Source: an uncultured bacterium (lineage in GTDB: Bacteria > Muiribacteriota > Ozemobacteria > Ozemobacterales > Ozemobacteraceae). Taken from it: a stretch of 58,355 nucleotides of DNA. Within the stretch, counting starts at the first letter, position 1, and each line of letters starts with the position of its first letter. Under the pieces are notes generated by a model that was not told the origin of the DNA, made no database searches, and saw only the letters and a list, made by a program, of their open reading frames with translations. The DNA lies in NCBI GenBank assembly GCA_937949615.1, contig CALEDQ010000025.1, positions 1 to 58,355 on the forward strand, read 5' to 3'. Below, piece after piece: positions 25,317 through 34,364 of the stretch. The translations under genes were made by a program, and so were the position numbers.

Positions 25317-27209
25317 ATGAAGAATCTCGGTGAAATGCTGCTGCAGCGCGAAGCTTTCAGTGAAATCGTCATGGGCAATACCGCCATCGTGCGCGCCATG
25401 ATCGAGGCCGGAACCCGGGTTATAACCTCTTACCCCGGTTCGCCGACGCCCGAAATCGCCTCGGCGATCGCGGCGATCAAAAAAGAAGACCGGCCGTTCT
25501 ATTTTGAATTTTCGACCAACGAGAAAGTGGCGACCGAAGTGGCCTATGGTGCCGCCGTCAACGGTCACCTCTCGACGGTTTTTTTCAAGAGTGTCGGCCT
25601 CAATGTCGCGTCTGATACCTTTGTGCAGCTCAGTCTGATGAACCTGACCGGCGGCATGGTCGTGGTGCTCGGCGACGATCCGGGTGCCAACTCATCGCAG
25701 AACGAGCAGGACAACCGCCATTTCGCGCGCATGAGCTATACCCCGATCTTCGAGCCGGCCAATCCGACCGAGGTTTATCATTTTTACAAGGCCGCGGCCG
25801 CACTGGCTCAGCAGCTGCATATTCCGGTCATTCTGCGCCTGACCACGCATGTCTGCCACGCCAAGGAAAAAGTGGCATTCGCCGCCTGGCAGCCTGCCGT
25901 GTTCGACAAGACGCCCCGCTTCGACGTCAAAAATGGCCCGTATATGCCGCTTACCAGTCTGGTTTTTCCGATGAAGCGGCGTGCTCTGCAGAATCTTGGC
26001 CAGCTTGCCGGCATGAGCGAAAAAATCGGCCAGCACTACCGTGTCAATAATCAGAACCGGCAGAAGGGTATTATCACTTTCGGTCTGCCATACCTTTCGC
26101 TGCTCGACGTTCTCGAAGAATCTGGCGGCAAGCCCGATATTCTCAAGCTCGGCATGATCTACCCGCTGCCGGTCGAGATGCTCGCAGAATTTCTGCGCAG
26201 CCATGACGAAGTGCTCGTGCTCGAAGAGCTCGACGACCTGATTGAAAGCGAACTCAAGAGAATCGCCTTCGAAAAGCAGATTAAAGTCAGGATCCACGGC
26301 AAAACCGACGTTGAATCATGGGTCGGCGAATATACTGCCGATAAGGTGGGTGGCATTCTCCGCAACCTCTGGCCCGAAATGGCCGCTGCCGCACCGGCAT
26401 CGCCTGTTGCACCGCTGCAGGTTCCGGCCCGACCGGCGCAGATGTGCCCGGGCTGCGGTCATCGCAGTGCTTTCCATGCAATAAAACAGGCATTGGCGCC
26501 TGCCGACATCAAGGTTGCCGATATCGGCTGCCATACGCTCGGTTTCATGCCACCCTATAATATGGGCGAAATGCTGATGTGCATGGGGGCCTCGACCGGT
26601 ATTGCCGCCGGGCTGTCGCTGTTCAATGACAGCCGCCGGGTCGTCTGCTTTCTTGGCGATTCAACCTTTTTTCATGCCGGTCTTCCGGGTATTATCAATG
26701 CACTGTTCAACCGCCACAATATCACCCTGATCGTCATGGAAAACGGCACCACCGCCATGACCGGCCACCAGGACCACGCCGCTACCGGCCGCAATTTCAA
26801 TGACCTCACCGAAAAGATTCCGGTGCGCAGCGTGCTTGAAGGCCTCGGCATCAAACACATTTTCGAAGTCGACACCTATCAGCAGCAGAAGCTCACCGAC
26901 GCGGTCAAAGAAGCCGTGGCGGTCGAAGGTTTTGCCGTCGTCATCGCGAAGCACCCATGCATGCTCAAGCTGATGCGTGAGCAGCGTCGCAAAGATGGCT
27001 TTCAGGCCAAAATGGTCAGCATCGACAAAAAGACCTGCGATCACCAGCATGTCTGTGTCAGCAGCTTTGCCTGCCCGACTTTCGTCATGAACCCCGATGG
27101 CAGCGTCGATGTCAACCCCGATCTCTGTATCGGTGATGGCTCATGTCTGCAGACCTGCCCGTCGAAGGCGATCAACCGCCCGCAGAACCGCGAAGGAAAC
27201 AAGGAGTAA
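25317..27209 (+). CDS. iorA: indolepyruvate ferredoxin oxidoreductase, alpha subunit
   Basis: This 630-residue TPP enzyme oxidatively decarboxylates aryl pyruvates from aromatic amino acids to aryl-acetyl-CoA, reducing ferredoxin. Order: pyrimidine-binding domain (TSYPGSPTPEI near residue 40), middle transketolase-C-like part, then the TPP-pyrophosphate domain (CPGCGHRSAF near 380, GDSTFFHAG near 447, ENGTTAMTGHQDH). The C-terminus carries Fe-S motifs. The first is C-x5-C-x5-CP (near 573-586). The second is CIGDGSCLQTCP (near 602-613), where Asp replaces the second Cys of a CxxCxxCxxxC site. It is transcribed with iorB. It points to amino-acid fermentation. Confidence 0.95.
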   Translation: MKNLGEMLLQREAFSEIVMGNTAIVRAMIEAGTRVITSYPGSPTPEIASAIAAIKKEDRPFYFEFSTNEKVATEVAYGAAVNGHLSTVFFKSVGLNVASDTFVQLSLMNLTGGMVVVLGDDPGANSSQNEQDNRHFARMSYTPIFEPANPTEVYHFYKAAAALAQQLHIPVILRLTTHVCHAKEKVAFAAWQPAVFDKTPRFDVKNGPYMPLTSLVFPMKRRALQNLGQLAGMSEKIGQHYRVNNQNRQKGIITFGLPYLSLLDVLEESGGKPDILKLGMIYPLPVEMLAEFLRSHDEVLVLEELDDLIESELKRIAFEKQIKVRIHGKTDVESWVGEYTADKVGGILRNLWPEMAAAAPASPVAPLQVPARPAQMCPGCGHRSAFHAIKQALAPADIKVADIGCHTLGFMPPYNMGEMLMCMGASTGIAAGLSLFNDSRRVVCFLGDSTFFHAGLPGIINALFNRHNITLIVMENGTTAMTGHQDHAATGRNFNDLTEKIPVRSVLEGLGIKHIFEVDTYQQQKLTDAVKEAVAVEGFAVVIAKHPCMLKLMREQRRKDGFQAKMVSIDKKTCDHQHVCVSSFACPTFVMNPDGSVDVNPDLCIGDGSCLQTCPSKAINRPQNREGNKE

Positions 27210-27213
27210 TATC

Positions 27214-27792
27214 ATGACCGTATTCAATGTTTATCTCAGCGGCGTCGGCGGTCAGGGCATCGGTCTGATCAGTGAAGTCATGCAGCGCAGTGTTGACCAC
27301 GCCGGCATCAAGGCCCTCGGCGTCGACACGCACGGTCTGGCACAGCGCGGCGGCATTGTCGCTTCGCAGTTGCGCATCGGTGACAACATTCATTCGCCAA
27401 TGGTTTCGCGGGGCAAGGCCGATCTGGTGGTAGCTCTCGAACGGCACGAGGCGGTGCGCGCCGCCGGCGAATATCTCAAAAAGAACGGCACTCTGGTTTA
27501 TTACAACACCTCATGGCAGCCTCTGCCGGTGCGCATGAAAAAGGCCGAAGAAATTAAAACTGCGCAGGTCGCTGAATTCTGTCAGGGAAATGGCTTCAGG
27601 CTTATCGAAGTCTTTCAGGCCGACCTGCCCGACCCGCGCATGCAGAATATGGCCCTGCTTGCCGCTATCTGCCGCAATAATCTGCTTGCCGGCGTCAGAA
27701 AAGAACATTATGTCGCCGCGATGCGCGATCTGATGAGCGGTAGAATGCTCGAAGACAACCTCAGCCTTTTTGAGCGCCTGCTGCTTGCCTGA
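27214..27792 (+). CDS. iorB: indolepyruvate ferredoxin oxidoreductase, beta subunit
   Basis: This 192-residue gamma-domain partner of IorA binds CoA and completes the oxidoreductase. Motifs: NVYLSGVGGQGIGLISEVM at the N-terminus, THGLAQRGGIVASQLRIG (about 40-57) and DLVVALERHEAVRA. The start at 27214 follows AAGGAG; an in-frame extension back into the iorA 3' end is not used. It lies 4 bp after iorA, so the two are co-translated. Confidence 0.95.
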   Translation: MTVFNVYLSGVGGQGIGLISEVMQRSVDHAGIKALGVDTHGLAQRGGIVASQLRIGDNIHSPMVSRGKADLVVALERHEAVRAAGEYLKKNGTLVYYNTSWQPLPVRMKKAEEIKTAQVAEFCQGNGFRLIEVFQADLPDPRMQNMALLAAICRNNLLAGVRKEHYVAAMRDLMSGRMLEDNLSLFERLLLA

Positions 27793-27812
27793 ACCTAGAA
27801 ACGGAGAAAATA

Positions 27813-28490
27813 ATGCTTACGCGAAAAATTGCTTTAACTGCCGCCTTTTCATTGGCTCTGGCGGTCGGCGTCGTTGCTGAACCGGCATCGGCCCCGGCCA
27901 ACGCTGCTGCACCAGCGGCGGTCGATGAAACTGTCGAGCCGGCAGACAATTTCAAGCTGCTTCTCGACGGTCAGGAAACCCGTCTGGTTCCGGAAAAACC
28001 TTTTGAAATAACCATCAAAGGCGAAAAAATAAAAGGGCTGCTGCAGGTTGAGCCTCTTAAAACCTTTAACTACGGTGGCATTTCGCTGCAATACCCCCGG
28101 CATTTTACTTTCGAGGCAGACCTTTCTGATAAGGATGTCAGCCTGTGGAACCTGTCGGGCAGTAACTGCGTTCTCATGATTCAGCTTTATCCGGCCGAAA
28201 TGGATCACAAAATCATGGCGCAGATGCTGCAGCCGCGTTTCGGTGAAAAGAATTCCATCGTTTCGGATTGCACTCTGGCTCTCAAGGGCAACGAAACAAA
28301 GGGCTCGAAGCTGACCACCACCATTGGCGACAGCTCGATAACCCAGGAAATCTATTCTTTCAGGGTGCAGGGCGGTTCTCTGCTGCTGATCCTGCAGGAC
28401 ACTCTCAATCTCGATGGCAGGTCATCTGAAGAAGGCCGTAAATTCAGACAGCTGCTGATCGACACTCTCAGTTTTTCAGCTTCAGGTTGA
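27813..28490 (+). CDS. secreted protein of unknown function
   Basis: This 225-residue protein has a clear signal peptide (KIALTAAFSLALAVGVVAEP; cleavage near residue 25) followed by an Ala/Pro-rich linker. The mature part is a single beta-rich domain of ~170 residues with no motif I recognise (GGISLQYPRHFTFEADLSD...). It starts 20 bp after iorB with AACGGAGAA upstream, so it may share the transcript, although a periplasmic protein has no obvious link to IOR. Confidence 0.75.
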   Translation: MLTRKIALTAAFSLALAVGVVAEPASAPANAAAPAAVDETVEPADNFKLLLDGQETRLVPEKPFEITIKGEKIKGLLQVEPLKTFNYGGISLQYPRHFTFEADLSDKDVSLWNLSGSNCVLMIQLYPAEMDHKIMAQMLQPRFGEKNSIVSDCTLALKGNETKGSKLTTTIGDSSITQEIYSFRVQGGSLLLILQDTLNLDGRSSEEGRKFRQLLIDTLSFSASG

Positions 28491-28602
28491 TTGCGGGGCG
28501 CTGTTCGAAACACCAGATACACTTTTTTACAAACCAAAGTTTTAATCAGCCCGACGAAGCCGGTTATAATAATGACCCTGGCCGCACCCATGGAGCACCT
28601 GA

Positions 28603-30291
28603 ATGGAAAACTTGAACGAAATACAGGCACTGACAAAAAACCTCAGCATTCTCTATGTCGAAGACAGCGAGTTTGTGCGTATTCCGACGATGCATCTTCT
28701 CACGCAGCTTTTCAAAGAGATTCATGTCGCCAGTGACGGGCATGAGGGCCTGGAAATTTATCGCAACAGCAAAAGTCCGATAGATCTTGTCCTTACCGAT
28801 ATCCAGACGCCGCGCATGACGGGGCTGCAGATGGCCAGAGAGATCAAGCAGCTCAATGATCAGCAGCATATTCTTATTTTTTCGGGCTACAACAGCCCCG
28901 AAAACTATGCCGAAGCTATCGAAATCGGCGTCGAGGGCTTTATTCTCAAGCCCATGGAACGGGAAAAATTTCTCAAGGTGATTGCCAAAGCGGCGCGGGC
29001 AATAAAAAACCAGAGATTTCAGGAAAACTATCAGCTTGAGATTGAAAAGTTGCTTTCAGAAAGAACCATCGAGCTCGACAAGCTTCTCGGAACCGATGAA
29101 ATTACCGGTCTGCCCAACAAAACCCGCCTGTATTTTGAACTCGGCAAATGCGACCATTGCTCTCTGGTGCTGGTTAACATCGACAATTTCGACCATATCA
29201 ATTCGACTTACGGCTTTGAAATCGGCGATAAGGTGCTTTATGGGGTTGCAAGGTATCTTGAAAAGCTGATTCCAGAGGGGAGTAACCTCTACCGGATGCC
29301 GTCTGACGAAATGGCTTATCTCATTCCTGGCAGCGACCGGCAGAAGATCGAAGAGTTTGCTGCCCAGATTCTCAAGGGCATCAGCCATCACCGGATTGCG
29401 GTCGACGACATCGAAATGCACATCACCTGCACGATCGGTATCGCCTTTGGTGATGGTCGCCAGATGCTTACCGACGCGCACATTGCGATGAAAGAAATCC
29501 GCGAAATCGGCAAAAACCGCTATTGCGTCTTTGATTCAAGCCGTTCGACGCTGCAGAGCCTTCAGAAAAACAATATCGAATGGTTTCGCAAGATCAGAAA
29601 AGCACTCGAAAATGAGCTGGTTGTGCCTTTCTTTCAGCCGATCGTCAACAATCAGACCGGCTGCATCGAAAAATATGAATGTCTGGCGCGCATAATCGAG
29701 AATGACAGGATCATCACGCCGAATTACTTTATCGACCCGGCGCGGCTCGTCGGCATGCTTCCCGACATCACCCGCATGATGATTTCGCGCAGTTTCGCCA
29801 GCTTTGCCGGCCGCCGCGAAGAATTTTCGGTCAATATCACCGAATACGATCTTAAAGACGGCTATCTGATCGATTTTATCAGGGCGCAGCTCGAAAAGCA
29901 CCGCATTGCGCCTGACAGGGTCGTGCTCGAAATTCTCGAAAACATCAGCGCTCAGGGCAGCGAAGATGCTCTGAAACAGCTGACCACGCTCAAAGAAATG
30001 GGGCTGAAGCTCGCTCTCGACGATTTCGGCAGCGAAAAGTCGAATTTTCATCGCCTGCAGGAACTCAACGTCGATTTTATCAAGATCGACGGTGCCTTTA
30101 TCAAGAATCTCGCCCGCAACGACAACTGCTACAAGATCACCAAAACGATCAAAAGCATGGCTGAAAGCCTTGAAGCGAAGGTAATCGCCGAGTTCGTCTG
30201 CGATGAACAGGTCTTCAGCAAGGTTAAAGAGCTTGGCATCGAGTATTCGCAGGGCTATTACTTTGGCGCCCCGCAAGAAAAAATTGAATGA
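28603..30291 (+). CDS. response regulator with degenerate GGDEF and EAL domain (c-di-GMP phosphodiesterase)
   Basis: This 562-residue protein has three domains. A REC receiver (1-125) shows acidic pair ED in YVEDSE, phospho-Asp in LVLTDIQTP (near 65), FSGY and the Lys in LKPM. After a short coiled coil comes GGDEF (about 165-310) with its site reduced to PSDEM, so cyclase activity is unlikely. The EAL domain (about 340-562) has ECLAR for EAL, NIT, EILE, LDDFG, IKIDGAFI, AEFV and QGYYF, so the metal and catalytic residues look intact. It probably lowers c-di-GMP in response to an unknown histidine kinase. It overlaps the next gene by four bases (ATGA). Confidence 0.93.
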   Translation: MENLNEIQALTKNLSILYVEDSEFVRIPTMHLLTQLFKEIHVASDGHEGLEIYRNSKSPIDLVLTDIQTPRMTGLQMAREIKQLNDQQHILIFSGYNSPENYAEAIEIGVEGFILKPMEREKFLKVIAKAARAIKNQRFQENYQLEIEKLLSERTIELDKLLGTDEITGLPNKTRLYFELGKCDHCSLVLVNIDNFDHINSTYGFEIGDKVLYGVARYLEKLIPEGSNLYRMPSDEMAYLIPGSDRQKIEEFAAQILKGISHHRIAVDDIEMHITCTIGIAFGDGRQMLTDAHIAMKEIREIGKNRYCVFDSSRSTLQSLQKNNIEWFRKIRKALENELVVPFFQPIVNNQTGCIEKYECLARIIENDRIITPNYFIDPARLVGMLPDITRMMISRSFASFAGRREEFSVNITEYDLKDGYLIDFIRAQLEKHRIAPDRVVLEILENISAQGSEDALKQLTTLKEMGLKLALDDFGSEKSNFHRLQELNVDFIKIDGAFIKNLARNDNCYKITKTIKSMAESLEAKVIAEFVCDEQVFSKVKELGIEYSQGYYFGAPQEKIE

Positions 30292-31346
30292 CCGGCAAAA
30301 GTGAAAGCATTGTTGGCTGCCTGCTCGGCACCGCTGTCGGTGACGCGATCGGGCTGCCATACGAGGGGCTTTCACCGCAGCGGGCGAAAAAAATGCTTGG
30401 CCCGGCCGACCGCCACCGTTTCTTTTTTGGCCGCGGCATGGTCTCAGACGACACCCAGCACAGCTGCATGGTCGCTCAGGCTCTGCTCTCTGCCGGCACC
30501 GACCCGAAGAGCTTCAGTCGTGCCTTTGCCTGGCGCCTGCGCTTCTGGCTGCTTGGGGTTCCGGCCGGGGCCGGGTTTGCGACGCTCCGGGCGATTTTAA
30601 AACTCTGGCTGGGCTTTTCGCCACAGAAAAGCGGCGTTTTTTCGGCCGGTAACGGTCCGGCCATGCGCGCCGCCATTTTCGGGGCCGCCTTTGACGACCT
30701 CAACTCGATAAGAAGCCTGGTCACCGCCTCGACGGTTATTACGCATACCGATCCGAAGGCTTTGCACGGGGCTCTGGCAATCGCGCTGGCCGCCTTTATG
30801 GCACGCCAGGCAACGAATGTCACCCCGCAGGAATATTTGAACAAGCTGCAGGCCTTTGTTGGCGATGATGCACAGGAGCTTGTTGCTCTGGTTGTCAGCG
30901 TTTGCGATTCTATTGCCGCCAATGAAACGACAGAGGTGTTTGCCGGCAGATCAGGTCACGGAAAGGGCGTTTCCGGCTATGTTCTTCATACCGTACCGGT
31001 GGTTCTGCATGCCTGGCTGCGGCATCAAAGAGCATTCGCCCCCGCCATCAGCGAAATTATCGCCTGCGGCGGCGATGCCGATACTACCGCCGCCATTCTT
31101 GGCGGTATCATCGGCAGTGCCGTCGGCCCGACGGGCATACCTGAATCATGGCTGAACGGCATTCTTGAATGGCCGGCCGGCACCGCCTGGATGCGGGAAG
31201 CCGGTGCGTGTCTCGCTGAATCGCTGGCCGGCAAAAAAGATCTGCGGATTCCTGAAATCTGGTTTCTGACAACCCTGCCGAGAAACCTGCTGATGCTGGT
31301 CATCGTTCTGCTGCATGGCTTCAGACGCCTTCTGCCGCCATATTGA
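30288..31346 (+). CDS. ADP-ribosylglycohydrolase (DraG/ARH) family protein
   Basis: This 352-residue protein begins GCLLGTAVGDAIGLPYEG, the ARH hallmark. It has SDDTQHSCM (metal-binding SDDT, near residue 48), GNGPAMRAA, THTDPKALHGA and CGGDADTTAAILGGIIGS (near 262), which supply the two magnesium sites. It should remove ADP-ribose from a protein or hydrolyse an ADP-ribose derivative; the target is unknown. The start codon overlaps the stop of the c-di-GMP regulator, so the two are coupled. A C-terminal hydrophobic helix (LLMLVIVLLHGFRRLL) is unusual and might tether it to the membrane. Confidence 0.9.
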   Translation: MTGKSESIVGCLLGTAVGDAIGLPYEGLSPQRAKKMLGPADRHRFFFGRGMVSDDTQHSCMVAQALLSAGTDPKSFSRAFAWRLRFWLLGVPAGAGFATLRAILKLWLGFSPQKSGVFSAGNGPAMRAAIFGAAFDDLNSIRSLVTASTVITHTDPKALHGALAIALAAFMARQATNVTPQEYLNKLQAFVGDDAQELVALVVSVCDSIAANETTEVFAGRSGHGKGVSGYVLHTVPVVLHAWLRHQRAFAPAISEIIACGGDADTTAAILGGIIGSAVGPTGIPESWLNGILEWPAGTAWMREAGACLAESLAGKKDLRIPEIWFLTTLPRNLLMLVIVLLHGFRRLLPPY

Positions 31347-31407
31347 CAGTCTTTTTCGCGAGGGCGTACAATTCTTTCGAACTTATTGAATTTTAAGGAG
31401 ATTGAAA

Positions 31408-32415
31408 ATGCGCAAGGCTCTTTTTGGTCTTATCGTAGTCGGTCTTTTAACTTTACCCGCTTCTGAGGCACTCGCCCAGAAAGGAAAATGGGGAAAAGGG
31501 CAGGGGGCTGCCAGAGAAGGCCGCAATCTCGAAAAAATGCAGCAGATGAAGCAGCAGCGCCAGCAGAAAATGCAGGAAATGAAAGAAAAGCGCCAGGGCA
31601 AGCAGGGCGTTCAGGAAAATAAAGAAGAAAAAGCGTCGGCCCGCGAAGCAAAAAAAGCCGAAAGAATGGCGAAGCTTCAGGCTATGAAAGAAAAATGGGC
31701 GGCCATGAGCAAAGACAACGGCCGCTTTCAGGCTCTGAAAGAAAAAATCGAAGCCATGCAGCAGGCGAAGAAATCTGGCGATGCCAGCCTTTACAAAGAA
31801 AGAAAAACCGAACTGCAGAAACAATGGCAGGCTATGACACCCGAGGAACGGCAGCAGCTCGGCCAGCAGATTCCCGAACTCAATGAACGCATGAAAAGGC
31901 TTGCCGAAGGCGACGGAGCCGCAGACTTTTCGGGCACCCGCAAAGGGCCGAAGGGTGGTCAGCAGAGTTTTGAGGGCAAAGTGAACCGCCAGGGCAACAC
32001 CTTTAACTATGAAGGAACAGCAACCGGAGCCGGCGGCAATTCTGTCAGCACGACCGGTCAGACAGTTGTCGAAGGCAATCAGGCCAGTTTCGAAAGAAAG
32101 CATCATGGCTCGCAAGGCAAAGAAACCACTGTTACCGGCACTCACACCCGCGATGGCAACGTCGTTAACACCGAAAAGACCATTACCGGCCCGCAGGGCA
32201 ATGAAACCAGTCTGACTTCAACGACCACCAAAGATGGCAACACTCTTACTACCGTTGTCACCGGCGAAGACGGCAAGACCGCAACGCACCAGGTAACCGG
32301 CTCGACCGATGGCGATGGTCTGCATACAACCAGCACCACTACCGGCCCGGGCGGCGAAACATTCGAAAGTTCCGGCGACTGGATGTTCGACTTTATCGAA
32401 GAATCGGACTACTGA
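31408..32415 (+). CDS. secreted coiled-coil protein with Thr/Gly-rich repeats
   Basis: This 335-residue protein has a signal peptide (MRKALFGLIVVGLLTLPASEALAQ). Next is a very Lys/Gln/Met/Glu-rich helical stretch (about 40-165, KMQQMKQQRQQKMQEMKEK type). The C-terminal part has short repeats of the kind GNxxxxTxTxTGPxGxE in a beta-prone Thr/Gly-rich region. The start at 31408 follows AAGGAG; a TTG two codons earlier is too close to it. It lies 62 bp after the ARH gene. No family was recognised. It may be a surface or envelope-associated protein. A good terminator follows. Confidence 0.72.
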   Translation: MRKALFGLIVVGLLTLPASEALAQKGKWGKGQGAAREGRNLEKMQQMKQQRQQKMQEMKEKRQGKQGVQENKEEKASAREAKKAERMAKLQAMKEKWAAMSKDNGRFQALKEKIEAMQQAKKSGDASLYKERKTELQKQWQAMTPEERQQLGQQIPELNERMKRLAEGDGAADFSGTRKGPKGGQQSFEGKVNRQGNTFNYEGTATGAGGNSVSTTGQTVVEGNQASFERKHHGSQGKETTVTGTHTRDGNVVNTEKTITGPQGNETSLTSTTTKDGNTLTTVVTGEDGKTATHQVTGSTDGDGLHTTSTTTGPGGETFESSGDWMFDFIEESDY

Positions 32416-32436
32416 CCTTAAGCATTCTGTTAGAAG

Positions 32437-32468
32437 CGGCCTGAGCCTGGTCTCATGGCCGTTTTTTT
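32437..32468 (+). terminator. intrinsic terminator
   Basis: The stem CGGCCTGAG/CTCATGGCCG (one bulged T) is followed by seven T residues (32462-32468). It ends the transcript of the coiled-coil protein gene. Confidence 0.8.
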
Positions 32469-32499
32469 CTTTGGCCTTCGTGCCGATTCCTGATCGTAT

Positions 32500-32528
32500 T
32501 TGAAAACCCGCTGCAATTGTGTGATAAT
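32500..32528 (+). promoter_or_regulatory. promoter of the adenylyl cyclase gene, extended -10
   Basis: -35 TTGAAA (32500-32505), 17-bp spacer, -10 GATAAT (32523-32528) with TG in the extended -10 position. The start would be near 32535, which places the ATG at 32566 as the first usable start. Confidence 0.7.
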
Positions 32529-32565
32529 TAGCGGCGTTCAAAACTCAGACCAATCTGGAGAGCCA

Positions 32566-34284
32566 ATGCCAAAAACCGCTGCTAGAGGAAAGCTGATTTT
32601 TCAGGTAATTGTGCCTGTGATCGTCATTACCCTTCTTTCTGCCGGGTTGCAGATGGCAGTGACTTTTTTTCTGCTGCGCTTTTTGAACAGCGAAATAAAA
32701 TCCGGTATCCGCAGCGAGTTTGAACAGACGAACGACGACTTCACCAGCGGCCTGCGTGAACAGGGAATTCTCGTTTTAAAACATAACTCTGAGGCCGTTC
32801 TCAGCCAGCAGCTGCAGTATCTTGAAATGCAGAAGCACAGATTCAACAGCGCGGCTGAACTGGCCGCGTTCTGCATCGCTGACCAGGAATTTCAGAAACT
32901 GGCCTTGCGCAGTTTCGGCCGTTATGGTTATACCAATGCCTCGGTTAAGGTCGATGGCAGGCTGATCTGCGTTGCGCATGCCAAAAAGGAAATCGTCGGC
33001 CGGGATCTTTTTGAAGTCATCGCGTCGCTCTCTGCCGATGCCCGCCAGAAGCAGAATATTGATGAATTTGCCAAAAACTGGAGCATGCACGTTTCTGGTG
33101 TGATCGATTTTGAACAGACTGATACCTTCCTGCCAGCGCATATCCCGGCGTCGGTTGGCCGCCGCAAAATCGCCTACCAGGTCTGGGGTGAAATTGCCGG
33201 TATACCATTGGTTGCCGAGACTACAACTTATCTTGCCGAGTTTCTTGAGCCCGCCGACCGGGTTATGAACCAGCACAACCGCGCTGTCGACAATATCGAG
33301 AGCAAAATTGTGCGTGGTCTGACTTCATGGATGACCGGTTCGCTCATTCTGGTGCTGTTTTCGCTGGTAGCGGTCGTGCTCACTTCTGTCTGGCTCAATC
33401 GCCGCAAGGTTCAAAAACCTCTCGAAGTGATCTCAGAAGGCCTGACCCGCTTCGGCGCCGGCGACTTCTCTGCCCGCATCAGCTGCCAGGCCAATAATGA
33501 GCTCGGTCTGGTCGCTGAAATCTCGAATAAAATGGCCGACCACCTTGCCGATTCGCTTTCTTCGCTCGAAGAGGCCCGCAAAGACCTCGAAGCAAAAGTT
33601 GCCGCAAGAACCGCCGATCTGGAAAAGGCTAACCAGGCTCTCGAAGCTGAGCAGCAGACGGCTGAGCGTCTGCTGCTGAATACTTTGCCCGCACCCGTAG
33701 CCAGAAGGCTCAGAGCCGGCGAAGAAACTCTCGTCGATGACTTCGCTCTGGCAACCGTTCTTTTTACCGATTTTAAGGGTTTCACCCAGCTGACAGAAAC
33801 CGTTACTCCTTCGCGGCTGGTAAGCTCGCTCAATGAGGTTTTCGCAAAGTTCGATGAATTAGCCGCTGAGCTCGGTATCGAAAAAATCAAGACAATCGGC
33901 GATGCTTATATGGCCGTCGGCGGGGTACCCGTTCGCGATGACCGGCACCCCGAAAAAGTCGTTGAACTTGGGCTGCGCATGCGCGATTATATTGCACAAA
34001 GACTCGAAAACAAAGATCTGTTACCGTTTCAGATTCGTATCGGCATTCATTCAGGCCCGGTTCTCGCCGGCGTGATCGGTCGCAGCAAGATGACCTACGA
34101 CCTCTGGGGCGATACGGTTAACATCGCCAGCCGCTGTGAATCTTCATCTGAGCCTATGCGCGTCAATATTTCCGAAGCGACTTACAAGCTGGTAAAAGAC
34201 CGGTTTAAATGTGAATATCGCGGGCTGGTAGCGGCGAAAGGCAAGGGCGAAATGCCGATGTATTTTGTCGAGCGTTCAGCCTGA
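32566..34284 (+). CDS. membrane-bound class III adenylyl cyclase with HAMP domain
   Basis: This 572-residue protein has TM1 (about 12-35), a ~210-residue periplasmic sensor, TM2 (near 250-275), HAMP (about 276-330), a coiled-coil linker (EEARKDLEAKVAARTADLEKAN) and a class III cyclase domain (from ~385). Metal-binding Asp residues are in LFTDFKGFT (near 400) and IGDAYM (near 444). Lys in EKIKTIGD and Asp in MTYDLWGD select adenine; NIASR supplies the Asn/Arg pair. All catalytic residues are present, so cAMP synthesis is likely, controlled by an external signal. Start chosen at GGAGAGCCAATG; longer frames begin in the promoter. The sensor domain family is not known to me. Confidence 0.93.
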   Translation: MPKTAARGKLIFQVIVPVIVITLLSAGLQMAVTFFLLRFLNSEIKSGIRSEFEQTNDDFTSGLREQGILVLKHNSEAVLSQQLQYLEMQKHRFNSAAELAAFCIADQEFQKLALRSFGRYGYTNASVKVDGRLICVAHAKKEIVGRDLFEVIASLSADARQKQNIDEFAKNWSMHVSGVIDFEQTDTFLPAHIPASVGRRKIAYQVWGEIAGIPLVAETTTYLAEFLEPADRVMNQHNRAVDNIESKIVRGLTSWMTGSLILVLFSLVAVVLTSVWLNRRKVQKPLEVISEGLTRFGAGDFSARISCQANNELGLVAEISNKMADHLADSLSSLEEARKDLEAKVAARTADLEKANQALEAEQQTAERLLLNTLPAPVARRLRAGEETLVDDFALATVLFTDFKGFTQLTETVTPSRLVSSLNEVFAKFDELAAELGIEKIKTIGDAYMAVGGVPVRDDRHPEKVVELGLRMRDYIAQRLENKDLLPFQIRIGIHSGPVLAGVIGRSKMTYDLWGDTVNIASRCESSSEPMRVNISEATYKLVKDRFKCEYRGLVAAKGKGEMPMYFVERSA

Positions 34285-34286
34285 CC

Positions 34287-34317
34287 CGGGAAGCTTTTTC
34301 CCGTCACGCTTTTTTTT
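34287..34317 (+). terminator. intrinsic terminator after the cyclase gene
   Basis: CGGGAA/TTCCCG stem followed after six bases by eight T residues (34310-34317). The gap before the T tract makes it less than ideal. Confidence 0.6.
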
Positions 34318-34328
34318 GAAAAAACTTG

Positions 34329-34357
34329 TTGACAACTTGACCTGTACAAAATAAACT
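34329..34357 (+). promoter_or_regulatory. promoter of the porin operon
   Basis: -35 TTGACA (34329-34334, consensus), 17-bp spacer, -10 TAAACT (34352-34357). The start would be near 34364, next to the inverted repeat that begins at 34365. Confidence 0.65.
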
Positions 34358-34364
34358 TCGGCAC

